Of a stretch of DNA of 64,000 nucleotides, positions 50,868 through 59,308 are shown piece after piece (position 1 is the stretch's first letter; every line of letters starts with the position of its first letter). Both the position numbers and the translations under genes were made by a program. The notes beneath the pieces were generated by a model, which was not told where the DNA came from, searched no databases, and worked only from the letters and a program-made list of their open reading frames with translations. The DNA is from Arthrobacter sp. Alg241-R88 (GTDB lineage: Bacteria; Actinomycetota; Actinomycetes; Actinomycetales; Micrococcaceae): NCBI RefSeq assembly GCF_900537115.1, contig NZ_UNRG01000005.1:160539-224538 (forward strand), read 5' to 3'.

Positions 50868-51874
50868 AGTGCTGCTCCTTCGGTGGCAAGCTGCGGAGCG
50901 ATGCCGGGAATGTGGCGGCCGCGTTCAGCGAGCAGCGAGGTGACCTCTTCCGGCGTCGGCATGGCATCGGCGCACGAGAGGCGGGAAGCGACGATGGCGC
51001 CGGCGGCGTTGGCGTAGTCCAGGACTTGGGCCAACGGCCAGCCGGACAGCAGTCCGTGACAGAAGGCGCCCCCAAACGAGTCGCCTGCTCCCAGGCCGTT
51101 GAGGGTTTCCACCGGAACCGGGGCGGAGACAACGCGCTCACTACGGGTCTTGGCCATCACGCCTTCGGGGCCAAGTTTGACGACGGCGATCTCAACGCCG
51201 GCGGCCAGCAGCCGGTCCGCCTGCTCATCGGGAGTGCCCTCGCCTACGGCTACGGCACATTCCTTGTCATTGCCGATGGCGACGGTGACGTGCGGCAGGA
51301 CCTTGGCCACCTCAGCCCGGGCCTCTTCCTCGGAGGCCCAGAACATAGGGCGGTAATCCAGGTCGAGGATTGTGAACTGACCATCGGCCAAACCGGTCCG
51401 GGGGCGTGCCTCGTGAGCCCTGATGTGGGCCTCACGGCTGGGCTCCTGGCACAGGCCGGTTACGGTGGACCAGAAGATCCCCGCCTCGCGGATGGCGTCC
51501 AGGTCAAGTTCTTCGGCCTTGATCTGCAGGTCCGGAGCGGTGGGAAAGCGGCCGTAGAAATACAGCGGGAAGTCTTCCGGCGGCTTGATCGCGCAGAACG
51601 TGACCGCCGTGGGGTACTCCTTCACAGGGGAAACGAAGGCGTCGTCGACGCCGAACTTGTGCAGTTCCCGGTGCAGGTACTTGCCGAAAGCATCATCGCC
51701 GGTGCGGGTGATGACGCCTGCCCGGCGGCCGTGCCGGGCAGCGGCTACCGCTACGTTCGAAGGGGAACCCCCGAGGTATTTCCCGAAGGACGTGACGTCC
51801 TCCAGGTCCACCCCGATGTCGTTCGGGTAGATATCAACGCTGATGCGCCCGATCGTAAGAAGCTCGTGGGTCAC
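50864..51874 (-). CDS. iolC: 5-dehydro-2-deoxygluconokinase
   Basis: 336 aa PfkB/ribokinase-family kinase. ELLTIGRISVDIYPNDIGVDLEDVTSFGKYLGGSPSNVAVAAARHG is the sugar-binding N-terminus, and ETLNGLGAGDSFGGAFCHGLL holds the catalytic Asp and anion hole. It phosphorylates 2-deoxy-5-keto-gluconate. GTG at 51874 fits the family start; earlier codons upstream are non-homologous. It is first in the minus-strand iol operon and follows a dense operator region. Confidence 0.92.
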   Translation of the reverse strand: MTHELLTIGRISVDIYPNDIGVDLEDVTSFGKYLGGSPSNVAVAAARHGRRAGVITRTGDDAFGKYLHRELHKFGVDDAFVSPVKEYPTAVTFCAIKPPEDFPLYFYGRFPTAPDLQIKAEELDLDAIREAGIFWSTVTGLCQEPSREAHIRAHEARPRTGLADGQFTILDLDYRPMFWASEEEARAEVAKVLPHVTVAIGNDKECAVAVGEGTPDEQADRLLAAGVEIAVVKLGPEGVMAKTRSERVVSAPVPVETLNGLGAGDSFGGAFCHGLLSGWPLAQVLDYANAAGAIVASRLSCADAMPTPEEVTSLLAERGRHIPGIAPQLATEGAAL

Positions 51875-51983
51875 GATAATCGTGGACCTTTCTGGTGTGG
51901 AACTCGGGACCTCTGAACTGCAGGTACTCCGGGACTGGCAGGCCGTGGTGCAGGCCACAGGCACTACTTTGCCGTAGATTACA

Positions 51984-52036
51984 TGTCCTGTCAAAAGTTT
52001 GTACTGACATACTTACAACAACTTTAGAGCGCGCTA
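51984..52036. promoter_or_regulatory. Operator region of the iolC operon
   Basis: Contains TGTCCTGTCA (51984-51993), TGTACTGACA (52000-52009) within AGTTTGTACTGACATACT (51996-52013), and a degenerate LacI-like TTAGAGCGCGCTA (52024-52036). GntR and LacI regulators may both act here. Confidence 0.6.
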
Positions 52037-52060
52037 CTTTTGGCACATGGCGGGCAGCCC

Positions 52061-52465
52061 CTACTTCCGCGGTACGGCCAGTTCCCCGGTCACATACTGG
52101 GCCCGGCCGAACCCGAAGGACCAGTCACCGGCAGTGTTTTCCACGTAGCCGATGAAGACATCCTCGCCGGCAACCCCCACCCCGGACAGCTTCTCTGCCA
52201 CAGCCGCGAACAGCCGCTGCTTCGCCTCCTGCGTCCGGCCGGCCTGGGTAAATATCTGGATCATTACCACTCCCCCGGTCCGCTCGAACCCGAGACCGGC
52301 GTCCTGGGCGAAGATCTGCCCCTGCGGGTGTTCGGTAAGGATATGGAAGTAGTCCCGCTCGGGGATGCCATATTCGGCAAGGATTGCGTCATGGACGCCC
52401 CGGCTAAGCCGCTGCAACTCTTCTGCGCTGCGGCCTTCATTCACATCAATACGTACAAGTGGCAC
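52061..52465 (-). CDS. Tautomerase family protein
   Basis: 134 aa. Begins (M)PLVRIDVNEGRSAEELQRLSRGVHDAILAEYGIPERDYFHILTEH, with the N-terminal catalytic Pro of the 4-oxalocrotonate tautomerase superfamily after Met removal. It has duplicated beta-alpha-beta halves (VVMIQIFTQAGRTQEAKQRLFAAVAEKL), as in two-repeat tautomerases. GTG start with GAGGAGG. Its promoter region carries the same 23-bp block as the iolC operon, so it appears co-regulated with inositol breakdown. Substrate unknown. Confidence 0.85.
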   Translation of the reverse strand: MPLVRIDVNEGRSAEELQRLSRGVHDAILAEYGIPERDYFHILTEHPQGQIFAQDAGLGFERTGGVVMIQIFTQAGRTQEAKQRLFAAVAEKLSGVGVAGEDVFIGYVENTAGDWSFGFGRAQYVTGELAVPRK

Positions 52466-52482
52466 TTTCGGTCCTCCTCGAG

Positions 52483-52505
52483 AGTTTGTACTGACATACT
52501 AACAA
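52483..52505. promoter_or_regulatory. Shared inositol operator before the tautomerase gene
   Basis: AGTTTGTACTGACATACT followed by AACAA; it matches 51996-52018 at 22 of 23 positions and ends 18 nt upstream of the tautomerase start. Confidence 0.65.
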
Positions 52506-52572
52506 AGTTAGGCTCTGCGAAACAAGGGTCGAGGGTCTTGAAGTCGATGGCAAACAGGCGTAGTCTTAAACA

Positions 52573-52586
52573 ATCAAAAGGTTGAT
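52573..52586. promoter_or_regulatory. Candidate ArsR-type operator
   Basis: ATCAA-AAGG-TTGAT inverted repeat in an AT-rich segment 30 nt before the ArsR-family ATG, well placed for autorepression. Confidence 0.4.
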
Positions 52587-52615
52587 AAACAATTAGATTG
52601 AATAAGAAGGCCGCG

Positions 52616-52975
52616 ATGGACACCGAGAGCATAGCGCTGGACTCGGCCTTTATGGCCCTGGCCGACCCCGTGCGGCGGAGCATCATCGCCCGGCTCTGCC
52701 GGGGACCGGCCACGGTAAATGAACTGGCGGAACCATTCGAAATTTCCAAGCAGGCAGTTTCGAAGCACATCCAGGTACTCGAGCAGGCGCAGCTGGTCAC
52801 CCGCACCCGGGAGGCCCAGCGCAGGCCCGTTCACCTGAACCCCGCACGGCTGGAGGCACTCACCGCCTGGATCGACCAGTACAGGTTGGTCCGCGAGGAA
52901 CAGTTCCGCAGTCTCGACGCCGTGCTTCAATCCAGCGCCGGGCATGACGGCGCCAAGGCAAAGGAAAAACAATGA
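52616..52975 (+). CDS. ArsR-family HTH regulator
   Basis: 119 aa. Winged HTH: FMALADPVRRSIIARLCRGPATVNELAEPFEISKQAVSKHIQVLEQAQLVTRTREAQRRPVHLNPARL. No metal-binding CxC motif, so it belongs to the metal-independent ArsR group that is commonly paired with SRPBCC proteins. ATG at 52616 with AGAAGG; a TTG at 52598 is an alternative. The stop overlaps the next gene by ATGA. Confidence 0.9.
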   Translation: MDTESIALDSAFMALADPVRRSIIARLCRGPATVNELAEPFEISKQAVSKHIQVLEQAQLVTRTREAQRRPVHLNPARLEALTAWIDQYRLVREEQFRSLDAVLQSSAGHDGAKAKEKQ

Positions 52976-53454
52976 CCAACGCACTGAAGCTCTCGGTTCC
53001 CGAAGGCCTTCCCTATATCGACTACGAGCGCGAGTTCGATTTCCCCGTCGCGGATGTTTTCCGGGCCCACAAGGAACCGGACCTGATCGTCCAGTGGCTT
53101 GGTCCGCGGGGTTACAAGATGGATATTGACCACTACGATTTCCGGACTGGAGGCAGCTACAGCTACCTGCATACCGGACCGGAGGGTGTCCCCTATGAGT
53201 TCAAGGGCATCTTCCACACGGTGCGCGAGAACGAGTTCGCCATCCAGACCTTCGAGTTCGGCGGGTACCCGGATGTGGTCAGCCTGGAATTCATGACGTT
53301 TGAGGACCTCGGGAACGGCCGGACGCGGCTGCGGGGCCACTCCGTCTACCCCTCCCAGGAGGCCCGCGACGGGATGGCGCAGTCCGGAATGGAAGGCGGC
53401 ATGAGTGAAGGCTACGAGCGCCTGGATGAGCTGCTCACCGGCGCCAAGGTCTAG
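52972..53454 (+). CDS. SRPBCC (AHSA1/CalC-like) protein
   Basis: 160 aa START-like fold: YIDYEREFDFPVADVFRAHKEPDLIVQWLGPRGYKMDIDHYDFRTGGSYSYLH and the closing long helix GMAQSGMEGGMSEGYERLDELL. It binds an unknown hydrophobic ligand. Translationally coupled to the ArsR gene (ATGA), the frequent ArsR-SRPBCC pairing in Actinobacteria. Ends at a strong terminator. Confidence 0.88.
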   Translation: MTNALKLSVPEGLPYIDYEREFDFPVADVFRAHKEPDLIVQWLGPRGYKMDIDHYDFRTGGSYSYLHTGPEGVPYEFKGIFHTVRENEFAIQTFEFGGYPDVVSLEFMTFEDLGNGRTRLRGHSVYPSQEARDGMAQSGMEGGMSEGYERLDELLTGAKV

Positions 53455-53462
53455 GAGGCAGG

Positions 53463-53517
53463 AGTACGACGTCGTCCGGTCACCTCCCAGGGGAAGGTGA
53501 CCGGACGACGTCGTACT
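53463..53517. terminator. Strong bidirectional terminator
   Basis: A 23-bp perfect stem starting AGTACGACGTCGTCCGGTCA with a 9-nt loop (CCCAGGGGA), followed by TTA. It is between the SRPBCC gene and the convergent sucCD operon. Confidence 0.9.
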
Positions 53518-53524
53518 TTAAACA

Positions 53525-53588
53525 GCAACGCGGGGTCACTCCGTGCCCATCCACGCGTGTGGAAAGGGCGGGAAGTGACCCCGCGTTT
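53525..53588 (-). repeat. Nested stem-loop element, copy B
   Basis: AACGCGGGGTCACT (53527-53540) pairs with 53574-53587; the 33-nt loop has inner stems GCCC/GGGC and CCAC/GTGG. It lies 16 nt after the sucD stop. Left arm GCAACGCGGGGTCA is identical to copy A (34337); 22 of 33 loop positions match without gaps. Confidence 0.85.
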
Positions 53589-53603
53589 GTTCTAACTGAG
53601 CTG

Positions 53604-54506
53604 TTAGAGGGCTGCGAAAACCTCGCGCAGCAGCTTGGCGGTTTCGGACGGCGTCTTGCCGACCTTGACGCCTGCAGCCTCAAGGGCTTCCTTCTTGGCT
53701 TGGGCGGTTCCGGCAGAGCCGGAGACGATGGCGCCGGCGTGGCCCATGGTCTTGCCTTCGGGAGCCGTGAAGCCGGCGACGTAGCCAACAACCGGCTTGG
53801 TGACGTTGGCCTTGATGAAGTCCGCCGCACGCTCTTCGGCGTCGCCGCCGATTTCGCCGATCATCACGATCGCCTTGGTCTCAGGGTCGGCCTCGAACGC
53901 GGCCAGGGCGTCGATGTGGGTGGTGCCGATGATCGGGTCACCGCCGATGCCGATGGCGGTGGAGAAGCCGAGGTCGCGCAGCTCGTACATCATCTGGTAG
54001 GTCAGGGTTCCAGACTTGGAAACCAGGCCGATGGGGCCCTTGCCCGTGATGTTCGCCGGGGTGATTCCCACCAGGGCTTCGCCCGGAGTGATGATGCCGG
54101 GGCAGTTCGGGCCGATGATGCGGGTGACCTGGTTGCCCTCCGCGTCCACCGTGGCCTGGGCGAGGGCCCAGAATTCGGCGGAGTCCTGGACCGGCACGCC
54201 TTCGGTGATAACGACGACGAGGCCGATGCCTGCCTCGATGGCTTCTACGACCGCGCTTTTGGTGAATGCCGGCGGCACGAAGACGATGGAGACGTCAGCG
54301 CCGGTTTCTGCCATGGCTTCCTTGACGGTGCCGAAGACGGTGATTTCTTTGTCGCCGTGCAGGACCGTGGTGCCGGCCTTGCGGGCGTTCACGCCGCCGA
54401 CGATGTTGGTGCCGGCCTTCAGCATCAGGGCGGTGTGCTTGGTGCCTTCGCCGCCGGTGATGCCCTGGACGATGACCTTGGAGTCTTTGTTCAGATAGAT
54501 AGACAT
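53604..54506 (-). CDS. sucD: Succinyl-CoA synthetase, alpha subunit
   Basis: 300 aa. CoA-binding Rossmann domain ([36 protein letters not shown]) and ligase domain with the phosphohistidine loop [13 protein letters not shown] and [17 protein letters not shown]-cycle enzyme, substrate-level phosphorylation. AAAGGG ribosome-binding site; 12 nt after sucC. Confidence 0.97.
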   Translation of the reverse strand: MSIYLNKDSKVIVQGITGGEGTKHTALMLKAGTNIVGGVNARKAGTTVLHGDKEITVFGTVKEAMAETGADVSIVFVPPAFTKSAVVEAIEAGIGLVVVITEGVPVQDSAEFWALAQATVDAEGNQVTRIIGPNCPGIITPGEALVGITPANITGKGPIGLVSKSGTLTYQMMYELRDLGFSTAIGIGGDPIIGTTHIDALAAFEADPETKAIVMIGEIGGDAEERAADFIKANVTKPVVGYVAGFTAPEGKTMGHAGAIVSGSAGTAQAKKEALEAAGVKVGKTPSETAKLLREVFAAL

Positions 54507-54518
54507 GTGGCTGTCCCT

Positions 54519-55688
54519 TTACTTAGCTGCGTTGGCGAGCTCGGCGGCCTTGTCGGCGCCCTCGTCCATGGTTGCGGCCAGGGTAACCAGCGGGTGGTTC
54601 GCCTCGGCCAGGATGCGGCGGCCTTCCTCAACGTTGTTGCCGTCGAGGCGGACTACCAGCGGCTTGTTCGCGTTGTGGCCCAGCTCGGCCAGCGCACCCA
54701 CGATGCCCTTGGCGACGGCGTCACACGCGGTGATGCCGCCGAAGACGTTCACGAACACGGACTTGACCTGCTCATCGCCCAGGATGACGTCAAGGCCTGC
54801 GGCCATGACCTCGGCGGACGCTCCACCGCCGATGTCCAGGAAGTTGGCGGGCTTGACGTTGCCGTGGTTTTCACCGGCGTAGGCAACAACGTCCAGGGTG
54901 GACATGACCAGGCCGGCGCCGTTGCCGATGATGCCCACTTCGCCGTCCAGCTTGACGTAGTTCAGGTCCTGCGCCTTGGCCTTGGCCTCAAGCGGGTCAG
55001 CAGCGTCCTTGTCCTCGAGGAGTGCGTGCTTGGCGTGGCGGAATTCGGCGTTTTCGTCGAGGGTGACCTTGCCGTCCAGCGCGACGATCTCGCCGGCGCC
55101 GGTCTTGACGAGCGGGTTGACCTCAACGAGGGTGGCGTCTTCCTTCTTGAAGACGTCCCAGAGCTTGAGGATCACGGCGGCCACCTTGCCGCGGAGTTCC
55201 TCAGCGAAGCCTGCGGCTGCGACGATTTCGTCGGCCTTGGCCTGGTCGATGCCCACGGCGGGGTCGATGGCGATCTTGGCGAGCGCCTCGGGGCGTTCGA
55301 CGGCGAGCTGTTCGATTTCCATGCCGCCTTCAACCGAGCACATGGCCAGGTAGTTGCGGTTGGCCCGGTCCAGAAGGACGGAGAAGTAGTATTCCTCGGC
55401 AATGTCGGCACCCTGGGCGATCATCACCTTGTTGACGGTGTGGCCCTTGATGTCCATGCCCAGGATGTTGGTGGAGTGCTCAAGTGCCTCGTCCGCGGAC
55501 TTTGCCACCTTTACGCCGCCGGCCTTGCCGCGGCCGCCAACCTTGACCTGTGCCTTGACGACAGTTACGCCGCCGATCTTATCGGCAGCTGCCTTTGCTT
55601 CTTCTGGGGTGTGCGCCACGATGCCGGCAAGCACGGGTACACCGTGCGCCTCGAACATATCGCGCGCCTGGTATTCAAACAGGTCCAC
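54519..55688 (-). CDS. sucC: Succinyl-CoA synthetase, beta subunit
   Basis: 389 aa. Starts [22 protein letters not shown] (GTG with AAGGA upstream). ATP-grasp domain with [19 protein letters not shown] and [21 protein letters not shown]-terminal ligase domain with [16 protein letters not shown] and [15 protein letters not shown]. Forms the heterodimer with SucD. First gene of the sucCD operon. Confidence 0.97.
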   Translation of the reverse strand: MDLFEYQARDMFEAHGVPVLAGIVAHTPEEAKAAADKIGGVTVVKAQVKVGGRGKAGGVKVAKSADEALEHSTNILGMDIKGHTVNKVMIAQGADIAEEYYFSVLLDRANRNYLAMCSVEGGMEIEQLAVERPEALAKIAIDPAVGIDQAKADEIVAAAGFAEELRGKVAAVILKLWDVFKKEDATLVEVNPLVKTGAGEIVALDGKVTLDENAEFRHAKHALLEDKDAADPLEAKAKAQDLNYVKLDGEVGIIGNGAGLVMSTLDVVAYAGENHGNVKPANFLDIGGGASAEVMAAGLDVILGDEQVKSVFVNVFGGITACDAVAKGIVGALAELGHNANKPLVVRLDGNNVEEGRRILAEANHPLVTLAATMDEGADKAAELANAAK

Positions 55689-55897
55689 GGTTTAGTGTCC
55701 TTCTACGTCGAAGTAGTTTCTGTACAGTCGGACACCATCGAAGACGATGACCGGGCTGCGGAATTGCACGCACCGGCGGCCTGTTGGAAACGAGCCACGC
55801 GGCGTGATGCTCCACTGGGAACTCTAGTCCTTTGAAGGGACCGGCCCGTCCAAGACTACCGCTTATGTGAGTAAGGACACTATTCTATGGAGCGTAG

Positions 55898-55923
55898 AAA
55901 AACCGCGGAATTACGGGGTTTTT
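55898..55923 (-). terminator. Weak hairpin overlapping the 3' end of the lipoprotein gene
   Basis: AAAAACC (55898-55904) pairs with GGTTTTT (55917-55923); the stop codon of the minus-strand gene lies within the hairpin. It could act as terminator in the minus direction. Confidence 0.4.
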
Positions 55924-56609
55924 GAGGCCTCCGGCGGTGCCGGGGAGGCACTTTCGGCGGACCTGGAAATCAACTCGTAACGCTCCGGTGAAACAAAGAA
56001 TCCGACTCCGGCGGACACGTTTCCGCATGCCACGCCACCGTTGTAGGCCGAACAGCGAAGTCCGTTCCCTTCGAGGTTCTGCCCCTCCCCCAGCACCTGC
56101 AACTGGGCCAGGGGACCGGCCTTGCTGCCGTTGGGGCCATACGTTGCTTCCATTTGTGTGACGCCGGAACGGCATTCTCCGTAGCGTGCGCTGTCCGGGG
56201 CCAGTACCGCGACGCCGCCCAAATAGCCCAGGTTGGTTCCAGCACAGTCGTCCTTGGCGTCACCCTGCTCCGGCTTGGGGTACCGGGCGAGTTCACAATG
56301 CGCCACGGGCACGGTTGCGAGCTTGTTGTTGGCGGTATCGCTGAAGTTGTTGGGCTCGTAAGGGAGGTTGACGTGCTCACCCCGGGCCGACGTGAGGGAA
56401 CAAGCCACGCTGCGGTCTTCCGTGATGAAGGAGATAATCCCGTCACCGATCGAAAATCCTTCGGGGCTCACCAGCGCCGCCCGTTCCAGCTGTTCCAGCG
56501 GCGGCAGCGGTGCAGGCGGGACGTAACCCGGATCTTCGATGGTGATGGTGCAGGCCGTGGCCGCCGTCAAAATCAAGGCGGCGAAGATCCCCAGAACAGT
56601 CCGTCGCAT
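55911..56609 (-). CDS. Hypothetical lipoprotein
   Basis: 232 aa. Lipoprotein-type signal (MRRTVLGIFAALILTAATAC) with Cys at about residue 20, then an extracytoplasmic domain with three or more Cys pairs (VACSLTS, AHCELARYP, DDCAGTNLG, GECRSG, LRCSAYNGGVACGN) likely in disulfides. ATG at 56609 was chosen because CATAAT lies 7 nt upstream of it; an ATG at 56618 would overlap the box. The family is not named with confidence (perhaps DUF6636-like). Confidence 0.7.
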   Translation of the reverse strand: MRRTVLGIFAALILTAATACTITIEDPGYVPPAPLPPLEQLERAALVSPEGFSIGDGIISFITEDRSVACSLTSARGEHVNLPYEPNNFSDTANNKLATVPVAHCELARYPKPEQGDAKDDCAGTNLGYLGGVAVLAPDSARYGECRSGVTQMEATYGPNGSKAGPLAQLQVLGEGQNLEGNGLRCSAYNGGVACGNVSAGVGFFVSPERYELISRSAESASPAPPEASKTP

Positions 56610-56616
56610 GGCCCCC

Positions 56617-56622
56617 ATTATG
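56617..56622 (-). promoter_or_regulatory. Candidate -10 box (CATAAT) of the lipoprotein gene
   Basis: Minus-strand CATAAT 7 nt before the ATG at 56609; it supports that start and a leaderless message. Confidence 0.4.
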
Positions 56623-56678
56623 CTGTATGGCGCCGGCTCACCTGGAGCAATGGGGCCTTCGCGGTTCCGCTTTCGCTG

Positions 56679-59231
56679 CTAGGCGTCGAGCTTGGTGAGC
56701 GGCGCGTACCGCAGCAGCAACCGCTTTTCACCGACGTCGAACTTTACCTTTGCCACAGTCTTGTCCCCCGCTCCCTCGAGCGCCAGGACGGTTCCGTTAC
56801 CGAAGCTCGCGTGGTTGACCTTGTCCCCCACGCTGACCGCAACGATCTCCTTCTGCGGCTGCACCCGGTTCCGGGCAATGACGGCCGGGACATCTGCGTT
56901 GAACCCGGCCGACGAATCAGCCGCTGCCCCTCGGGCTGTTCCGGCGCCCCAGAAGGATCCGCTGTACCGGTTCGAACCGATGGATCCGCCGCCCCAGCCG
57001 CCGGCCTGCCTGCTGGTTCCTTCACGCTTCCATTCCACCAGTTCGGCGGGGATTTCCTCCAGGAATTGGCTGGCGGGGTTGTACTGGCTCTGACCCCACA
57101 TGCTCCGGACCTCGGAACGCGTGACATAAAGCCGTTTGCGGGCCCGGGTAAGGCCCACATAGGCGAGCCGGCGTTCTTCGGCCAGTTCCTTCGGGTCCGT
57201 GGCCGAGCGCTGGTGCGGGAACAGTCCATGCTCCATGCCGGTAAGGAATACCACGGGAAATTCGAGCCCCTTGGCGGTGTGCAGGGTCATCAGCGTGACC
57301 ACTCCCAGCCGCTTGGCCTCCGCCACGGCGGCAGCAGTGTCCTCGGCGTCACCACCGGGGGCATCGGGGATCTGGTCGGCATCCGCCACCAGTGAGACCT
57401 GCTCCAGGAAAGCAGACAGAGACCCTTCCGGGTTCTCCTGCTCATACTCACGCACAACGGCCACGAGTTCCGCGAGGTTCTCCACCCTGGACTCGTCCTG
57501 GGGATCAGTGCTGGCGCGCAGCGCGGCCAGGTAACCGGTCTGCTCCAGGACTGCTTCAAGGGCCGCTGCGGCGCCTGAGCCCGCGGCCACTTCAGCGAGG
57601 TCATCCAGCAGCTTCACAAAGCCGAGGACCGCGTTGACGGAACGGGTTGCCATCGCCGGCGCCTGCTCGGCACGGCGGGCTGCTGCCATGAACGAAATGC
57701 GCTCACGCTGGGCGAGGGCGGCGACAGCTCCCTCGGCGCGGTCTCCGATGCCGCGCTTAGGTTCGTTGAGCACCCGGCGGAGGTTGACGTCGTCGTCCGG
57801 GTTAACCAGGACGCGAAGGTAGGCGAGGGCGTCCTTGATTTCCTTGCGCTCGTAGAAGCGCGTGCCGCCCACCACCTTGTACGGCAGGCCAACCCGGACC
57901 AGAACGTCTTCGATGGAGCGCGACTGGGCGTTGGTGCGGTAGAAGATAGCAACATCCCCCGGGCGGAGGTTGTCCTCATCCTGGAGCCGGTCAATCTCCT
58001 TGGCGATGAACTGGGCCTCGTCGTGCTCGTTCTCGCCCACGTAGCCGATGATTTTGTGGCCATCACCTTCGGCCGTCCACAGCCGCTTCTCGGGGCGGTT
58101 GGGGTTTCGCGAAATGACCGAGTTGGCCGCGGTGAGGATGTTCTGGGTGGAGCGGTAGTTCTGCTCCAGCTTGATGGTCCGTGCCTCGGGGTAGTCCTTT
58201 TCGAACTCCACGATGTTGCGGATATCCGCGCCGCGGAAAGCGTAGATGGACTGGTCCGAATCGCCCACCACGGTAAGCTCGGACGCTCCCGGGCCTTCCC
58301 CCACGATTTCCCGGACCAACGCGTACTGGGCGTGGTTGGTGTCTTGGTATTCATCTACCAGGACGTGCCGGAACCGGCGGCGGTAGGACTCGGCGAGCGC
58401 CGGAAAGGCACGGAACATGTAGACGGTCTCGGCGATGAGGTCGTCGAAGTCCATGGCGTTGGCCTGGCGCAGCCGCTGGGTATAGCCCTTGAAGACCTCG
58501 GCTACGGCCTGTTCGAAAGGATCGTTGTAGTTCGCGGCGGAGGAGTACGAATCGGCATCGATCAGTTCGTTCTTCAGCGCGGAAATCTTGTGCTGGATGG
58601 CCTTGGGCGCAAACTTCTTGGGATCCAGGTCCAGCGCTTTGGAGACCTGCGTGACCAGCCGGAGCGAGTCTGCGGAATCGTAGATGGAGAAGTTGGATTT
58701 CAGCCCGACGTTGGCGGCTTCCTGCCGGAGGATCCGGACGCAGGACGAGTGGAACGTGGAGATCCACATGATCTTGGCGCGGCCGCCCACCAGCACTTCA
58801 ATGCGTTCCCGCATTTCAGCCGCGGCCTTGTTGGTGAAGGTGATGGCGAGGATTTCACCGTGGTGGGCCCGGCCGGTGGCGATCAGGTAGGCGATCCGGT
58901 TACTGAGCACCCGGGTTTTGCCCGACCCTGCGCCAGCCACGATCAGCAGTGCGGAACCGGCGTGTTTGACCGCCTCCTCCTGCTGCGGGTTCAAACCCTC
59001 CAGCAGCTGCGCCGCATCCGGGCGGTGGCTGCTGTGGCGGCGCACCTGTCCCTGCTCCCCCTCCTCCTGCCGGCTGCCAGGCAACCCGGGGCCCGGCTGG
59101 CTCTCCCAGGGCAGGCCACCGCCGGGACCGGCCGAGGTTACGACACCTTCCGGGCGGGCCTTGGTGCGGGCAGCGGCCGCGGGAGCGGCCTTGAAAGGTC
59201 CGTCAGAGTACGGGTCAAACAACATATCCAT
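56679..59231 (-). CDS. pcrA: ATP-dependent DNA helicase PcrA/UvrD
   Basis: 850 aa superfamily 1A helicase. Motif I IVAGAGSGKTR, Ia ILAITFTNKAAAEMRER, II LVDEYQDTNHAQ, III VVGDSDQSIYAFRGAD, IV LEQNYRSTQNIL, V LMTLHTAKGLEFPVVFLTGME, VI EERRLAYVGLTRARKRLYVT, and a C-terminal Tudor-like RNA-polymerase-binding domain (VSVGDKVNHASFGNGTVLALEG). Functions in repair and replication-fork upkeep. About 85 disordered residues precede motif I. ATG at 59231 (MDMLFDPYSDG) was chosen over the frame's first start at 59264. Confidence 0.96.
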   Translation of the reverse strand: MDMLFDPYSDGPFKAAPAAAARTKARPEGVVTSAGPGGGLPWESQPGPGLPGSRQEEGEQGQVRRHSSHRPDAAQLLEGLNPQQEEAVKHAGSALLIVAGAGSGKTRVLSNRIAYLIATGRAHHGEILAITFTNKAAAEMRERIEVLVGGRAKIMWISTFHSSCVRILRQEAANVGLKSNFSIYDSADSLRLVTQVSKALDLDPKKFAPKAIQHKISALKNELIDADSYSSAANYNDPFEQAVAEVFKGYTQRLRQANAMDFDDLIAETVYMFRAFPALAESYRRRFRHVLVDEYQDTNHAQYALVREIVGEGPGASELTVVGDSDQSIYAFRGADIRNIVEFEKDYPEARTIKLEQNYRSTQNILTAANSVISRNPNRPEKRLWTAEGDGHKIIGYVGENEHDEAQFIAKEIDRLQDEDNLRPGDVAIFYRTNAQSRSIEDVLVRVGLPYKVVGGTRFYERKEIKDALAYLRVLVNPDDDVNLRRVLNEPKRGIGDRAEGAVAALAQRERISFMAAARRAEQAPAMATRSVNAVLGFVKLLDDLAEVAAGSGAAAALEAVLEQTGYLAALRASTDPQDESRVENLAELVAVVREYEQENPEGSLSAFLEQVSLVADADQIPDAPGGDAEDTAAAVAEAKRLGVVTLMTLHTAKGLEFPVVFLTGMEHGLFPHQRSATDPKELAEERRLAYVGLTRARKRLYVTRSEVRSMWGQSQYNPASQFLEEIPAELVEWKREGTSRQAGGWGGGSIGSNRYSGSFWGAGTARGAAADSSAGFNADVPAVIARNRVQPQKEIVAVSVGDKVNHASFGNGTVLALEGAGDKTVAKVKFDVGEKRLLLRYAPLTKLDA

Positions 59232-59308
59232 GGTGCCTACAAGTCTAGGCGGTGGGACCGACACCTCCTTCCAGCCTGTGGATTACGTGTTCAAGCTGGC
59301 GCCGGTTT

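Noticed and set aside
53559..55835. 758-codon plus-strand frame across sucD and sucC
   Set aside because: Antisense shadow of two highly conserved TCA-cycle genes; no recognisable motif or ribosome-binding site.
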